A program made the position numbers and the translations under genes. A stretch of 20,826 nt of DNA from Reticulomyxa filosa (taxonomy: Eukaryota; Foraminifera; Reticulomyxidae): contig ASPP01037485.1 of NCBI GenBank assembly GCA_000512085.1, positions 1-20,826 on the forward strand, given 5' to 3'. A model generated the notes under the pieces. It made no database searches. It was not told where the DNA came from and saw nothing but the letters and a program-made list of their open reading frames with translations. Position 1 is the stretch's first letter. The number at the start of each line of letters is the position of its first letter. Below, one piece after another: positions 8,238 to 18,800 of this stretch.

Positions 8238-8968
8238 CTTTTTTTTGCAAATTGCTGAGCTTTTGAAAAAGACAGTCGAATGTCTTGAGCACGGTCATAT
8301 TTCGCTTGCAACGAGATTTGAATATCCAAATCAAGATGATCGGGCCAATATATTGGCGGTTGTAGATAAGAGATTACCTCAATATGTTTATGCTTCAGTG
8401 TTTCATGCTCAGGACGATTACCATCGACAGTAATTATAGATATATTCGCTCGATGTTCTAAAAGCCATAAAATTGCTTCAAGTTGCCCATTACGGGCTGC
8501 TTTATGCAATGCAGTACAACCACAATGATTTGTTTGATTTACGTCCAATTCAGGAAACGTGTCCACTATCCATTGCATTACCTGATATTGCCCAATTGCG
8601 GCTACGGCATGAAAAAGAGTTTCTCCTTTTTCATCAACTTTATTTATCATTTTTTTAATTAACTCTGGAGGCATATGTTCTTCCAACCATTTTGTTGCGT
8701 CTTCAGCATTTTGACTTTGTTTCACTCCATTTGCCCAATAAAAGAGTATGTTCTGTTTCTTTTCATCGCATACCTGTATTAAAGATTTATCACATCTCAA
8801 ATACTCTGCAGCATCACTCCATTTTCCATGATACAATGCATCAAGAAATAATTCGTGTGAGGACGTATTTGGATTGTTTTGCACTGTAGTCCAGTCTAGA
8901 TTGTCTTTCTGTATCCATTGTTCTCCTGTTAGAGACCCACTTCTTGGCAGGTTTGATTCAGTTGCCAT
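8234..8968 (-). CDS. Gene A segment 1: ankyrin-repeat N-terminus (244 codons)
   Basis: The ATG at 8968 is the first after an in-frame TGA eleven codons upstream, which supports it as the true start. The first 100 residues are acidic and helical with no clear motif. Ankyrin repeats follow: a degenerate unit around GETLFHAVAAIGQYQVMQW (about 115-135), a good one at CGCTALHKAARNGQLEAILW (about 150-170) and a weak third. Ankyrin repeats bind partner proteins, so this is probably a docking or sensing arm. The frame ends in TGA inside an ATGA overlap with the next segment, directly after a run of eight A. One more A would give unbroken coding. If instead it is a separate small protein, it would be a stand-alone ankyrin protein. 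Confidence 0.75.
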   Translation of the reverse strand: MATESNLPRSGSLTGEQWIQKDNLDWTTVQNNPNTSSHELFLDALYHGKWSDAAEYLRCDKSLIQVCDEKKQNILFYWANGVKQSQNAEDATKWLEEHMPPELIKKMINKVDEKGETLFHAVAAIGQYQVMQWIVDTFPELDVNQTNHCGCTALHKAARNGQLEAILWLLEHRANISIITVDGNRPEHETLKHKHIEVISYLQPPIYWPDHLDLDIQISLQAKYDRAQDIRLSFSKAQQFAKKR

Positions 8969-9210
8969 TTTATAAAAGACTGAACAATTAGAATAAGATC
9001 AATGCTTATCAATGAAAACTTAATGTTTTGATGACACCCCTCCCCTCTTTTTTCACAAAAACCAAGCGCGATTTGATAGGTCAGACAAAGAAAATAGAGT
9101 CTGCTCTAGAACTTTTTTCCTTCAATTTTTTTTTGCGTTTTCTTTTACTTAATCATCATTTTATGTTGAAAGTTAAAGAAAAATTTTCGGAAAAATTCCT
9201 TGCCTAAAAT
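8969..9210. promoter_or_regulatory. Probable gene A upstream region
   Basis: About 240 bp between the last readable remnant of gene B and the gene A ATG. The only compositionally striking piece is a C-rich block ACACCCCTCCCCTC at 9035-9048 (G-rich on the coding strand), about 70 bp before the ATG, in otherwise AT-rich DNA. Such blocks often lie in eukaryotic promoters. No TATA box at a convincing distance is seen. Treat as a candidate only. Confidence 0.3.
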
Positions 9211-9392
9211 TTATGCAGTGTGCAACAAAATTTTCCTCAAAGGAAACGCGTTTAGCTTTCCTTGAAGTATGTCAAAGCGACGGAACAACACAGACATGGA
9301 TCCATTCGGAGTGACATTTTTTAAAAATGTCCTGTGGAGAACATTCGCTGATATCGATATATTTAACATCACTAATCATTGAATTTGTAGAT
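9211..9392 (-). pseudogene. In-register remnant of the RNF213-like gene past its stop
   Basis: After the TGA at 9393 protein-like reading continues one base out of frame (ISDVKYIDISECSPQDIF). After another shift at a run of six A near 9322 it continues as NVTPNGSMSVLFRRFDILQG and FPLRKILLHTA, ending in TAA at 9211. The order matches what follows 'HIDDL' in the family in a general way. It suggests the coding region once went further. Confidence 0.4.
9313..9331. repeat. Perfect 19-bp inverted repeat
   Basis: GACATTTTT and AAAAATGTC are exact complements around a single T. It lies in the gene B remnant. A hairpin in RNA is possible, but the AT-rich arms make chance likely. Confidence 0.5.
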
Positions 9393-9893
9393 TCAAGACC
9401 CAGCGACCCTTTCAATCTTTTTTATGTCCGTCGACAATAAATAATTAACGTAAACGATCCTCCACTTCCTATTTTTCAAAAGAGACTCCATTTTGTTTTA
9501 ACAAAAAAAATTGTTGATTTTTTTTAACTGTCGAAATATTAAAGGAAATGGCGATTCTGTGTTGGCATGGATAAGCAAAACAATTAATTTTTCTTCGTTG
9601 TTATTTGTAGCATTATAAAACAAGTAATGTTCGAATTGAAGAATATGTATAATTTGTTCCAATTGATCCTCACTTTTGGGTGTATAACGGTATTGCAAGA
9701 TTAAAATGCCATCCGAGATTTTGTCACTGAAAAAATCTTTAATCATTTTTTCAAATTGGACAACTTTTGTGAATGATGAAATTTTTTTTGTGTAATGGAG
9801 CCACTCTATTGGAATATTATGTTCCATATCATTGGTGATTGCCATTACCATTTGATTTTTGGCGTTCTTTTGCTGAGTTTTCACAGCTGTTTC
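9393..9893 (-). CDS. Gene B last exons before the stop
   Basis: ETAVKTQQKNAKNQMVMAIT, then ISDGILILQYRYT and EEKLIVLLIHANTESPF. These match the family's 'LLIIQCD...ARY...HVLFIIHLPRG' segment at the end of the AAA core. Unspliced, the frame stops at 9498. A phase-2 intron 9528-9469 (60 bp) instead continues with KWRIVYVNYLLSTDI, matching 'KW.SVHIDDL', and stops at 9393. The RING domain and C-terminal shell that normally follow are missing. Confidence 0.65.
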
Positions 9894-12800
9894 CTATTTT
9901 ATTTGTATCAACACATAGAGAAAAAGACCATGCCTATTAAAGTTAAAAAAAGAGTTATTCTTGAAAGTGACAATTTCCACTTACCAAAGAATACATTTGA
10001 GTATCTGCGTTAATTCGTATTTTGGTAACTGCTTCTGGTCGACACAAAAGAAAAAATAAATCTAACAACTGCAATTTCAATTCCTCGAGATCAAATTGAA
10101 CATTATCCAATGTTATATTTGTTGCTTGAGTTTGTTCCTTTTCTTCGTCATCCTTGGTTTCTTTTGTTTTCATTGTTTTTTGTATGCCCAAATATAGTAA
10201 TGCTGATGACATAGTGTCATCACAGTACCCATAAAAGACTTCGGTCAAGTATTTTGTCCCAAAATGTGTAGTGAGCATACATTCTGCATAACGAATATAC
10301 TTTTCAAAATTTTTTGACAATGGATCACGATAAGATATGAGTTGTTTCTCAAAACGACTAAGAAATACAATCTTTTTATTGATATTTGAGTTTGTAAATG
10401 TAAATATTTTAGGACAGAAAATGAGAAAAACAGTAAACTGGTATATTTGGGCCGTGAGCTTCCTGTTTCTGAACAACAACAACACATTTGAAATTTTCAT
10501 GAACACGACAATCTCTGCTTTCGTTTCCCAATGCCACTCGGCAATATACATTTCCTTTATATTTATTTTTTTCAAATGATTTTGATACAAAAAGATATAT
10601 AATAAAAAGGCAAGATGCAAATACCTGAAGATTTTTTTTTGTACATTTGATTGAACACCTCGCATAAACTTTGGTATATACCCTCCAAATTTCTTAAAAT
10701 AACAGTTTTTCCAGTCTCCATGCAATCAATAATTTTATTTAATTGATTGTAATTGCTAATATTCGAATAAGTGTCATAAGTAAAATAACTTCCAAATAGA
10801 AACACGTGACCGTAATTCAAGATATTGCATTCCGAAAGTAGTTGCCAAGAATAATGCTTTTCGCTTATGATCATACAATGCCTAGTGATTGTCAAATCAT
10901 CGAATGATTGAATGCATTTTTTCTCCATTAAATTTCTTTGCACACATCTAGCAGGAGTCAATGCTTGAAATTCTTGAGAAATATCATTTTCTGTTAGGTT
11001 CAACACTTTTGCAAAAATCTCACACAATTTCTCCCTGGATTTACTTGAATCAAGGCCACCAAAGTTACGAAGATAGCCTTCCAATGATTTGTTTTGGGGT
11101 GACCTAACAAGAGTAGCTTGGTGTTTCATCAGTGCATAAAAGTCACACGCTCCAAAAAATTGCCTATTTCCATTAGGACTAAATACACCTGTTTCACAGT
11201 GAACTATCTCTTCATATACGTTTATTATTTTTCTAATATCTTGATCTAAAAAAGTATCATTATAGACAATTGATTTTGCAGTTTTAATCAAGTCATCGTG
11301 GCCCAGGGAAGGAATAACACGCATTACCATTCGGTCCATCTTTGCAGCGTCCAAATTCCAATTGGAAATACCAACGATTGAGATTTTGGGATTTTTTAAC
11401 AAAAAGTGTAATATTTTCAAAGGTTCATAGGGAGATTGTTCTGCCAAACCAATTTCATTAAATAATAAGAATGGGGTGATTTTTTGATCCTCGGAATATC
11501 TTATTGTTTCACTCCATATTTCATGGATGGCACTTGCTTCGCAGCTTCTTGTGCCTTGGAATGAAATACAATGCAATGGTTTCACATTGAAATGAAATTG
11601 TTTTTGTTTCAATTTTGTGCTAATCTTTTCAATATTATGATGGGATAAAACATTAAGCATGATTCGCAAAGATAAAGTTTTGGAAGTGCCAGGCTTCCCA
11701 ATCAATGTTATGGGAGTGGCTGTGGCAATATAAAAAAATAAGACGAACAAATTTTCTTTTAAAATATGATGCACTGCTACGTGGGGTGAAATTTCAAAGC
11801 ATTCAAAAAAATTCTCTATTTCTTCGTTCAGCATTGCCGAAAATTGATGCTTATTTTTTTTGGATATGATTTCACTATATTTTGCTCTTCCACTTTCATC
11901 TAATCGAAAGTAATAGCACAAACCCAATGCAATATTTAATGCCCTTTCTGTCCATGTCACTGATTCATGTGCCTGGGGTTGACGCATTAACCAATAGAAA
12001 ATGCTGAGACATCTACTCACATCACGCAATGATATAATAGATTCATTGATCAAATGTCTACGCAAAAATTGCTGTGACTTCACAATATTTGCTGTAATCT
12101 CTAATTTTAATGATTCAATTTTTTTGTACACACTTTGATCGTAAAATCTGACCATGGCCAGAATGGATTCTTCTTCGTTCCATTGGCCAAGGTGCCAAAC
12201 ATATTCTTTCATGGTTTCACACAATGGAAATACGCGATACACCCATTTGCTCGATAAATCGTTTACATTTATATTTTCAGTATTTTTTATTTTTCGTGGT
12301 CGATAAGAATTACATGTTGCAATAACCTTTATTTGATCACTGATTTTCACTCCATCCAAACTATGATCGCAAATCAATTCCTTGAACCATCCAATATCTG
12401 GAGATGTGTTTACTTCATCTAACAATACCCACAACTCCATTGTATCATCTCTGGATATCCACTTTTTCATCACTTGACGAATTACATTCCTTCCAAATCC
12501 TTCATGAACATCTACTTTAATCAGGTTCACATTGGCAGCATCTGCCAAACATCTGATCAGAGAACATCCTGTTTCACCCATCAAAATGATTGGAGTGTTA
12601 GTCCGAATTTTCATAAAAATGGCAACCATTTTCAGAAGATTATCAAATGTCAGCACAAAGTTGAACTGTTGATATAACCCGCCAATAATTTGACTATCAG
12701 CTAAATAATCTTCCCTCATTATTTCTTGATTTCGAGTTCCCAAAATACACAGTAATATTTCCAACGTGCTTCTTAGTGATGAATATTCTTCCTCGAATTC

Positions 12801-15800
12801 TCCTACGTTCAACTTTTTCTTACAAATTATAACATATATATGTATATGTATATGAAGAAAGAAAAAACACAACAAAGACGTCTGAACTAAAAATCTTTGC
12901 TCTTTGAAACTCTGTTCGTAATATTTACAAAATCTAGGGCTTTTCAAAGTATTCAATTCTTTCACATTTCGATTTTTGAGATCATTGGTCAATTTAAAAA
13001 TACTCTCTGTGATAACATATCAACAAAACACTTTAATTTTTATTTCAAACGAAATAGATACAATACGTCTAATAGATGTCTAACTTCCATCTTGACCAAT
13101 CAAGAAGCCATGCTCTTTGGAGTTATACCATTCTTTGCATAAATAGAATTCTTCTTCTTCGATACTTTCGATTGTTTCAAGTTTTTCGTCTGAACTGATT
13201 TGAATATGATCATATTGGCGACAACATAAAATTTTGGCCATATCAACCACAGATTGTGTAATATCGTGTCTCAATCTAATAGTTTCTTCCTTCAACGATG
13301 GCTGTGTCAGAAATGCAAACTGTTGATACAAATATCTAAAAAACGAACGTTGATGAACTGGAACTGATCCGTTTATTTCAGGGAAGTATCTCTCCATAAA
13401 CTGTTGCATACTCCTTGTGTCAAGATCTGGCATTTTGGTTGGATCAGTATCTATTGTTCTTTTTTTTTAAAGAAATACATTTATAATAGTGCATCGGAGA
13501 CATACACCCTTATTTTTTTAAAGAATAAAAACTTTAACTTTCTGTTAAAAAATTGTTGCATCCACTTAATAGTATATTGTGCTTCCATTTCAAACTCAAA
13601 TGAATTATTTTGATTCGACACTTGAATGATTGGGAATTGAACATCAGAAAAGAACAAATAAAAGAAGTTTTGGACAGATTCATTGAGATTGGGATCATCC
13701 AAAGTGGAGGGAATTTCAATTAAAAAAATCATATTGGAATTAACATGGAAACATTGAGATATTTGAGAATTGGAGTCGATGTGTTGCAAGAATAATAATT
13801 GGAATAAAAAGTCATTAATTTGTGCTGAAACACAAGACGAAATATTTAAATGATAAATAATCATTGAATTGTAATAGCTCCAAAGACTATTCATTGTCTG
13901 TTCCCAATCGATATCTTTGCCATTAAATGTAACACAAACATCTTTTACTGTCTTGCCTCTTTCTTCATAAATTTTTCGAATCTTCCCAATATCTCTTTGA
14001 ATAACCCTACTTTTACCCATCCCAACTCGTTCCGATGTATACAACTGAATCCATGGTGGCTCTATACTAATACTACGCAATTGAACATTAGTCTGTGAAT
14101 TATGATAGAGTTGAGATAGCATTTTTTTGGAAAGAGTTTGAGATGATATATTTGGAAGTGAAACATGGAACTGCTCCAAAAGTTTACACAATGGATTGCC
14201 AGCGTCACAGGACATAACGACAAACATATAAAAGCAATGTTTTAATTTTTCCAATTGTATGTCGCTCAACAATATATCGTATACATTTTGACAAACTTGC
14301 TCCAACGTCGCAGATGTTAACTTTTCTGGGTACACTAAACAATACAATGGTTTCACGGAATTATTAAGATCTACCCTTGCTGTTAGTGTCATTGCTATGC
14401 GTATGTCATTGGTAATAGCTCGAAATATCAAACAAACAACATCTTCTTCAGTTGTATTCTCATTACAGATCAAAATATGTTCTGCTCGTGGAATGTACCG
14501 TTGCGATTCAAATAAGCCAAGTACTTCAAATAAAAGTGATTTATTCGGACGAAGAATTAAATTAGGTTTGCCAGCGTGTAATTCGATAGGAAGAAATTTT
14601 TCCATAACACAATTGTGTTTGGAAGCGAGCCACAACGAATACAAGATCCTTCCAAAGCTTGAAATGGGGTCTTTGCGCTCTTCACAGCTCTTATTATTGT
14701 CAATATCTGGCACGCTACAACTTTTCCAAATCTTGGAATTGGTCAATGCTTTCAAATCTTTCCATTCTCGTAATACCTTATCGACATCTTGATCAGTGAC
14801 TTGATAATTGATTTTTTGAAGGAATGGTTTAATGGATTTAAATAATTGAAGAGAACGATTAAGACAATCAGGTGACAGCAAAGCGTTGATTTGATGAATC
14901 AAAGAGTGTATTTCATTGAAACAGAAATAATTGAGAGCGGGAAACTTTTCTCTTAATTGAAGGGATTGTTGTTTCCATTTCATTAGTCTTTGTTTCCAAA
15001 GATCTTTGCACTTTGCAAAATCGCTTAATTGTGAATTCACTGGTAAAAATAATGTCTCGTTTTCATCATTGTTATAATCAATGCGTCCTCCTTTTTTCCA
15101 AAACTCGACTCGAAATGCACTAATTTCCTTGCATTCTTCAAACTGCTTGATTAAAGTTTCAACATCTTCCAACTCTTTTTTTTCCACTGTCAGCAAAACA
15201 CGGTCAATGTTATTTCAATTCCATGATAATACCAAGTGGTAGTAGTGATCTCCAATTTTAGCTCGTCGTATTTATTCCTTGCAATATTTCTTACAAGTTC
15301 CAAGTCGCCATCGTCCATTTTCCATTGCCGCTTTCAATTTCTTCAAATTTTCGTCTGTTCGGGCTTTATTATCTTCATTGATCAAGGAAGAAATATCAGC
15401 CAAATTTACATCACAAAATTTTTTTAGCATTTCCACAAAATCTTGGCCATTGAGACACAATGATAATATCGCTTTGGCCAACCCAGTCATATTCTCAAAC
15501 GGATATTTCCATAGTTTTTGTTGCATGACAGGATTCACGCATTTCAAGGGATGTACCAAATTCTGAAGACCTCGGTGATTACTTTCGCTCAGTGCATGTA
15601 ACACCTTTTCAAAGTTTGCTTGATTTGTAAAGTTTGCATTACTTGCCAATATTTTTAGTTCATTTTCACAACGAATCAATACCTCAAAAAAGCTATTTAT
15701 CACACAGGATTTGGCACCTTCACCCACACATTTAAAACATTGGTCATAGCATTCGGATGCCTCTTTAATGGAAATATCCTCTTTAATGGCTATTTCTTCC

Positions 15801-18800
15801 ATTTGTTTCAACGCTTTGACATACGCTTGCCATTTGCCATCTTCTTGTATTTTGTATTTGCAAGGATGACACTCTTTCATTCGCTCCGTCATCTTCTTTA
15901 ACTTCATCCAAGGCTGTAGTTGTTCTTTCAAATCAGTTGTTTTTTTTATCTTGATCCCTACGCTATTTGCGATAGATTGTCGCTGTTCATCACTGAGCTG
16001 TGGAAATAAATACTGCATATCATCTTCTAAGCACTTTATAATCTCAACGATACTATTTCGGTCCCTAATGGACAGCAACTCCAAGTCTTCACACCTGATC
16101 ACTCCATTTTGAATATCCTGCACAATTTGATTTGTGAAATGTACGTATACATCACACAATCTCTTTCTATTCCAAAAAAAAAAAAAAAACAACCTGCTTA
16201 AAATTTTCCCACTTTTGATTTGAATCTTGAAACACTTTATTGAATATAAACAAAGGTTTTTGCTGTGTGACGAATTGATACTTTGTCCTATACTTGTTCC
16301 AGATTTTATGAAAAATGAAGTTACGTTGGCTCAATGAAATCTTCATTGATTGTTCGTGTTCTTTTAATAGTTTTATTTCTTGAGCATACTGGTATTTAAT
16401 TTTAAAAAATTGTTGTATTTCCCATTTACCACTTTCTTTTTCGAGTTCTATCAATTGGAGGGACAAATCGTCTTCAGTAAAAAAATAATGGTATATTTGC
16501 TTGAAAGTATTGATCAAGTCTGAAAATTGTTGATATTCATTCACCGTTTCCTCTAATGTTTTTTATTAGGTTTTCCAAATAGATTGAATGAGAAGAAAGC
16601 TCTTTGATATCCTTCAAGTGTGTCATCAAGTAGTTGTAAACATAAACGGGCAGCAGTCTTTTGTTTATTATTAAATTGGTCAACAGTTTACTGAAAAAGG
16701 TGGACAAGAATACTTGCATTGGATTGTCTTGTTCAAACCATAATCGACATTTAAAGCAATAGTCCAAATTTGAACAAAGATTTTTACTTGTTGATTCGTT
16801 CAATTCTTCCGCCTCTGGGATATTCTCTTTCATTATATGGATCACTCTTGCCAACAATATTGAGTCTGTGCGTTCACAATCATGGATTGTTTTGATTTGC
16901 TCACGTGTCCACTTGTCATTGTCCAAACATAATTCGCAATGTCGATCATTCAAACTCTCCCTGAAACTTGAATGATATAACTTGGCATTTTGAAATGTGG
17001 AAGAAGATAGCAATTCAATGACTTTAGAGTGAAATTCTTGTTCACCGTATGGCTGCCTCTTCTCTTCTTTCACGCTTAACCAGTTTTTGAAGGATTTTTT
17101 GAGAAATCCTCTCAAAACAGGATTCGTGATACTATAGTCTGCCAATAGATCAATCCAATATGAGCGATTTGTTTGATTTTTTAAAAGCTGCGCTAAAATA
17201 CGAGCGGTTAGTATTTCGCTTTCTCTACATGTATTTGCATTTGTATCCTTTATGTAAAAAAAACAAACAAACAAAAAACAAGGTGTATGATATTAGTTGT
17301 TGAATTGGGCTGAACATAAACAAAAAAGAAACATATATACATATAAATATATTTGAATAAGTTACGAAACAGTCCATATCAATTTAAGCATTGCAGCTAA
17401 TGTTTGGCCATCTATTTTATCATAAAAAGGCTTAATTGCCTTTGTTATGCTATATATATCTTTCCATCTGTTTGTTATGACAGAACCAATGTTTGATTGT
17501 TGTTGTTTTTTTAAAAAATAAAACAGATGAAAGTACCACTCACATGCATGTCTGTTTCTGCATGAATTCTAAGAATTTGTGGATGATGGATGATTGCGTA
17601 ATCAATGCTTGAAACTTTGTGGATTGAAAGCCTTGCAATAGATTATAGGAAATTTCCACAAAATCAACACAGTTTTGTAGATTTGCAAGGAATGTATCCC
17701 ATTCTTCAAAGTGTGTTTGATACAACGATTGAAATAAGTGCCAGCATTTTTTGTGATTCCACAATCGCTTCCATGGATTTGATTTGGCTGTTTTATCATA
17801 ATTCTTGTGATCAAGCAGTAATTGCAGAGTTGGTCGCATCAGATCGCTGTGATGCAACAATAACTTAATTAAATGATCTTCAATCCAAATGATAGGATTA
17901 AATATCCTGTTCTTTCGCAAGTTCAAATCAAAGATAAGGACCTCAACCAATTCGTTTTCGTTAATGGCTTGCTCTTTACTACGTTGGAAGTTAATTCCTT
18001 GGAAAAATTCATTGATAGATTTAGTCAACTGTTGCTGTTCAGTCGGCCAATTTGACAATGCCAAGTAATTGATACACGGAATTAGTCGAAACTTATCAAA
18101 GGGGGTGCAAGGAGCTCCATCTTTATTATTACTCGGGGTCATATCAGCGAATGAACAAAGATTGGTTCCTATGCTTTGAATAACAAAGGAATGGAATTGG
18201 TTTGCTGGTTTATTTTTGGCAATCATTTTTACAATGGCGAACAATTGCTTTGAAGATAGGCAACGTTTCATATCCCATTCTGTCCAAAGCGTACATAGAA
18301 ATAGTGCTTGATATGCCTGTTTTGTGTCCCAATTCCAATCACAAACAAAATAAAAAATAAAATAAAAAAAGTGCATGCACACAAACCTGTTTAAAACTTG
18401 CATTCGATTGGCCCAAATTCGGAGTGATATCCTTAAGTACACTTTTGATGTCCTGTAATTCCGATGAACGAAGTTGTACTTTTAAATCATTGAAAACAGT
18501 CAAAGCAAAACAAAATGATTGTTCATTCTCAATTTCCCGGACTAAATGCTCCAATATCTTTGCACATTTTTCATTGAATTCAGACTGTGAGTGTTGTTCC
18601 TCCACGATAATTGCCTGAGAGGACGCTGAGACAGTTGCAGTTGCAGTTTGTTTAGTTTGATCAAATATGTTGAAAGATAGATTGGAATTGGAAGCGATGT
18701 TAAAGTCAGCCCAATATAACCAGGGAGTGTTTTCATGTACTAATTCCAATTTGTATCTCCCATCAGCTTTTTTTGTTTTTTTAAATGGTTTACGAAATGT

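Larger units (their letters stand above)
1373..8968 (-). other. Gene A: probable single gene of five frame-broken segments
   Basis: Five minus-strand open frames follow each other with overlaps of 4, 50, 98 and 4 bases and no gap. I read them as one intronless gene of about 2,500 codons. Three of the four junctions sit at A/T runs: eight at 8239-8246, six at 6819-6824 and six at 5497-5502. The fourth, at 2926-2931, falls inside a HEAT repeat whose pattern resumes in the next frame with exactly one base missing. The kinase-like domain and the HEAT array each cross a junction without losing pattern, which argues against separate genes. Order of parts: ankyrin, nucleotidyltransferase, kinase-like, LRR, HEAT, helical tail. 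The changes may be base-calling errors in homopolymers, real pseudogene lesions or, less likely, programmed frameshifts. Confidence 0.7.

Noticed and set aside
1373-8968. Gene A as a bacterial-style operon with ATGA couplings
   Set aside because: The domains continue across the junctions, three of four are at homopolymers, there are no ribosome binding sites, and the neighbour has spliceosomal introns.
9101-9120. TCTAGAACTTTTTTCC as a heat-shock element
   Set aside because: Only one partial GAAnnTTC match, below what would be expected for a functional element.
10372-10725. Upstream part of a minus-strand open frame starting at 10725
   Set aside because: It reads through exon sequence in the wrong frame and through two introns. 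The true coding path is the spliced one with the CRVHENF exon; only its part below 10371 is coding.
15272-15294. Continuation DLELVRNIARNKYDEL in another frame after 15300
   Set aside because: It looks protein-like, but the GTAAGA donor at 15294 and GACAG acceptor at 15187 join phases exactly, so this is most likely intron.
17331-17352. ACATATATACATATAAATATAT as a TATA promoter
   Set aside because: It lies within an intron of gene B. Such AT steps are common here.
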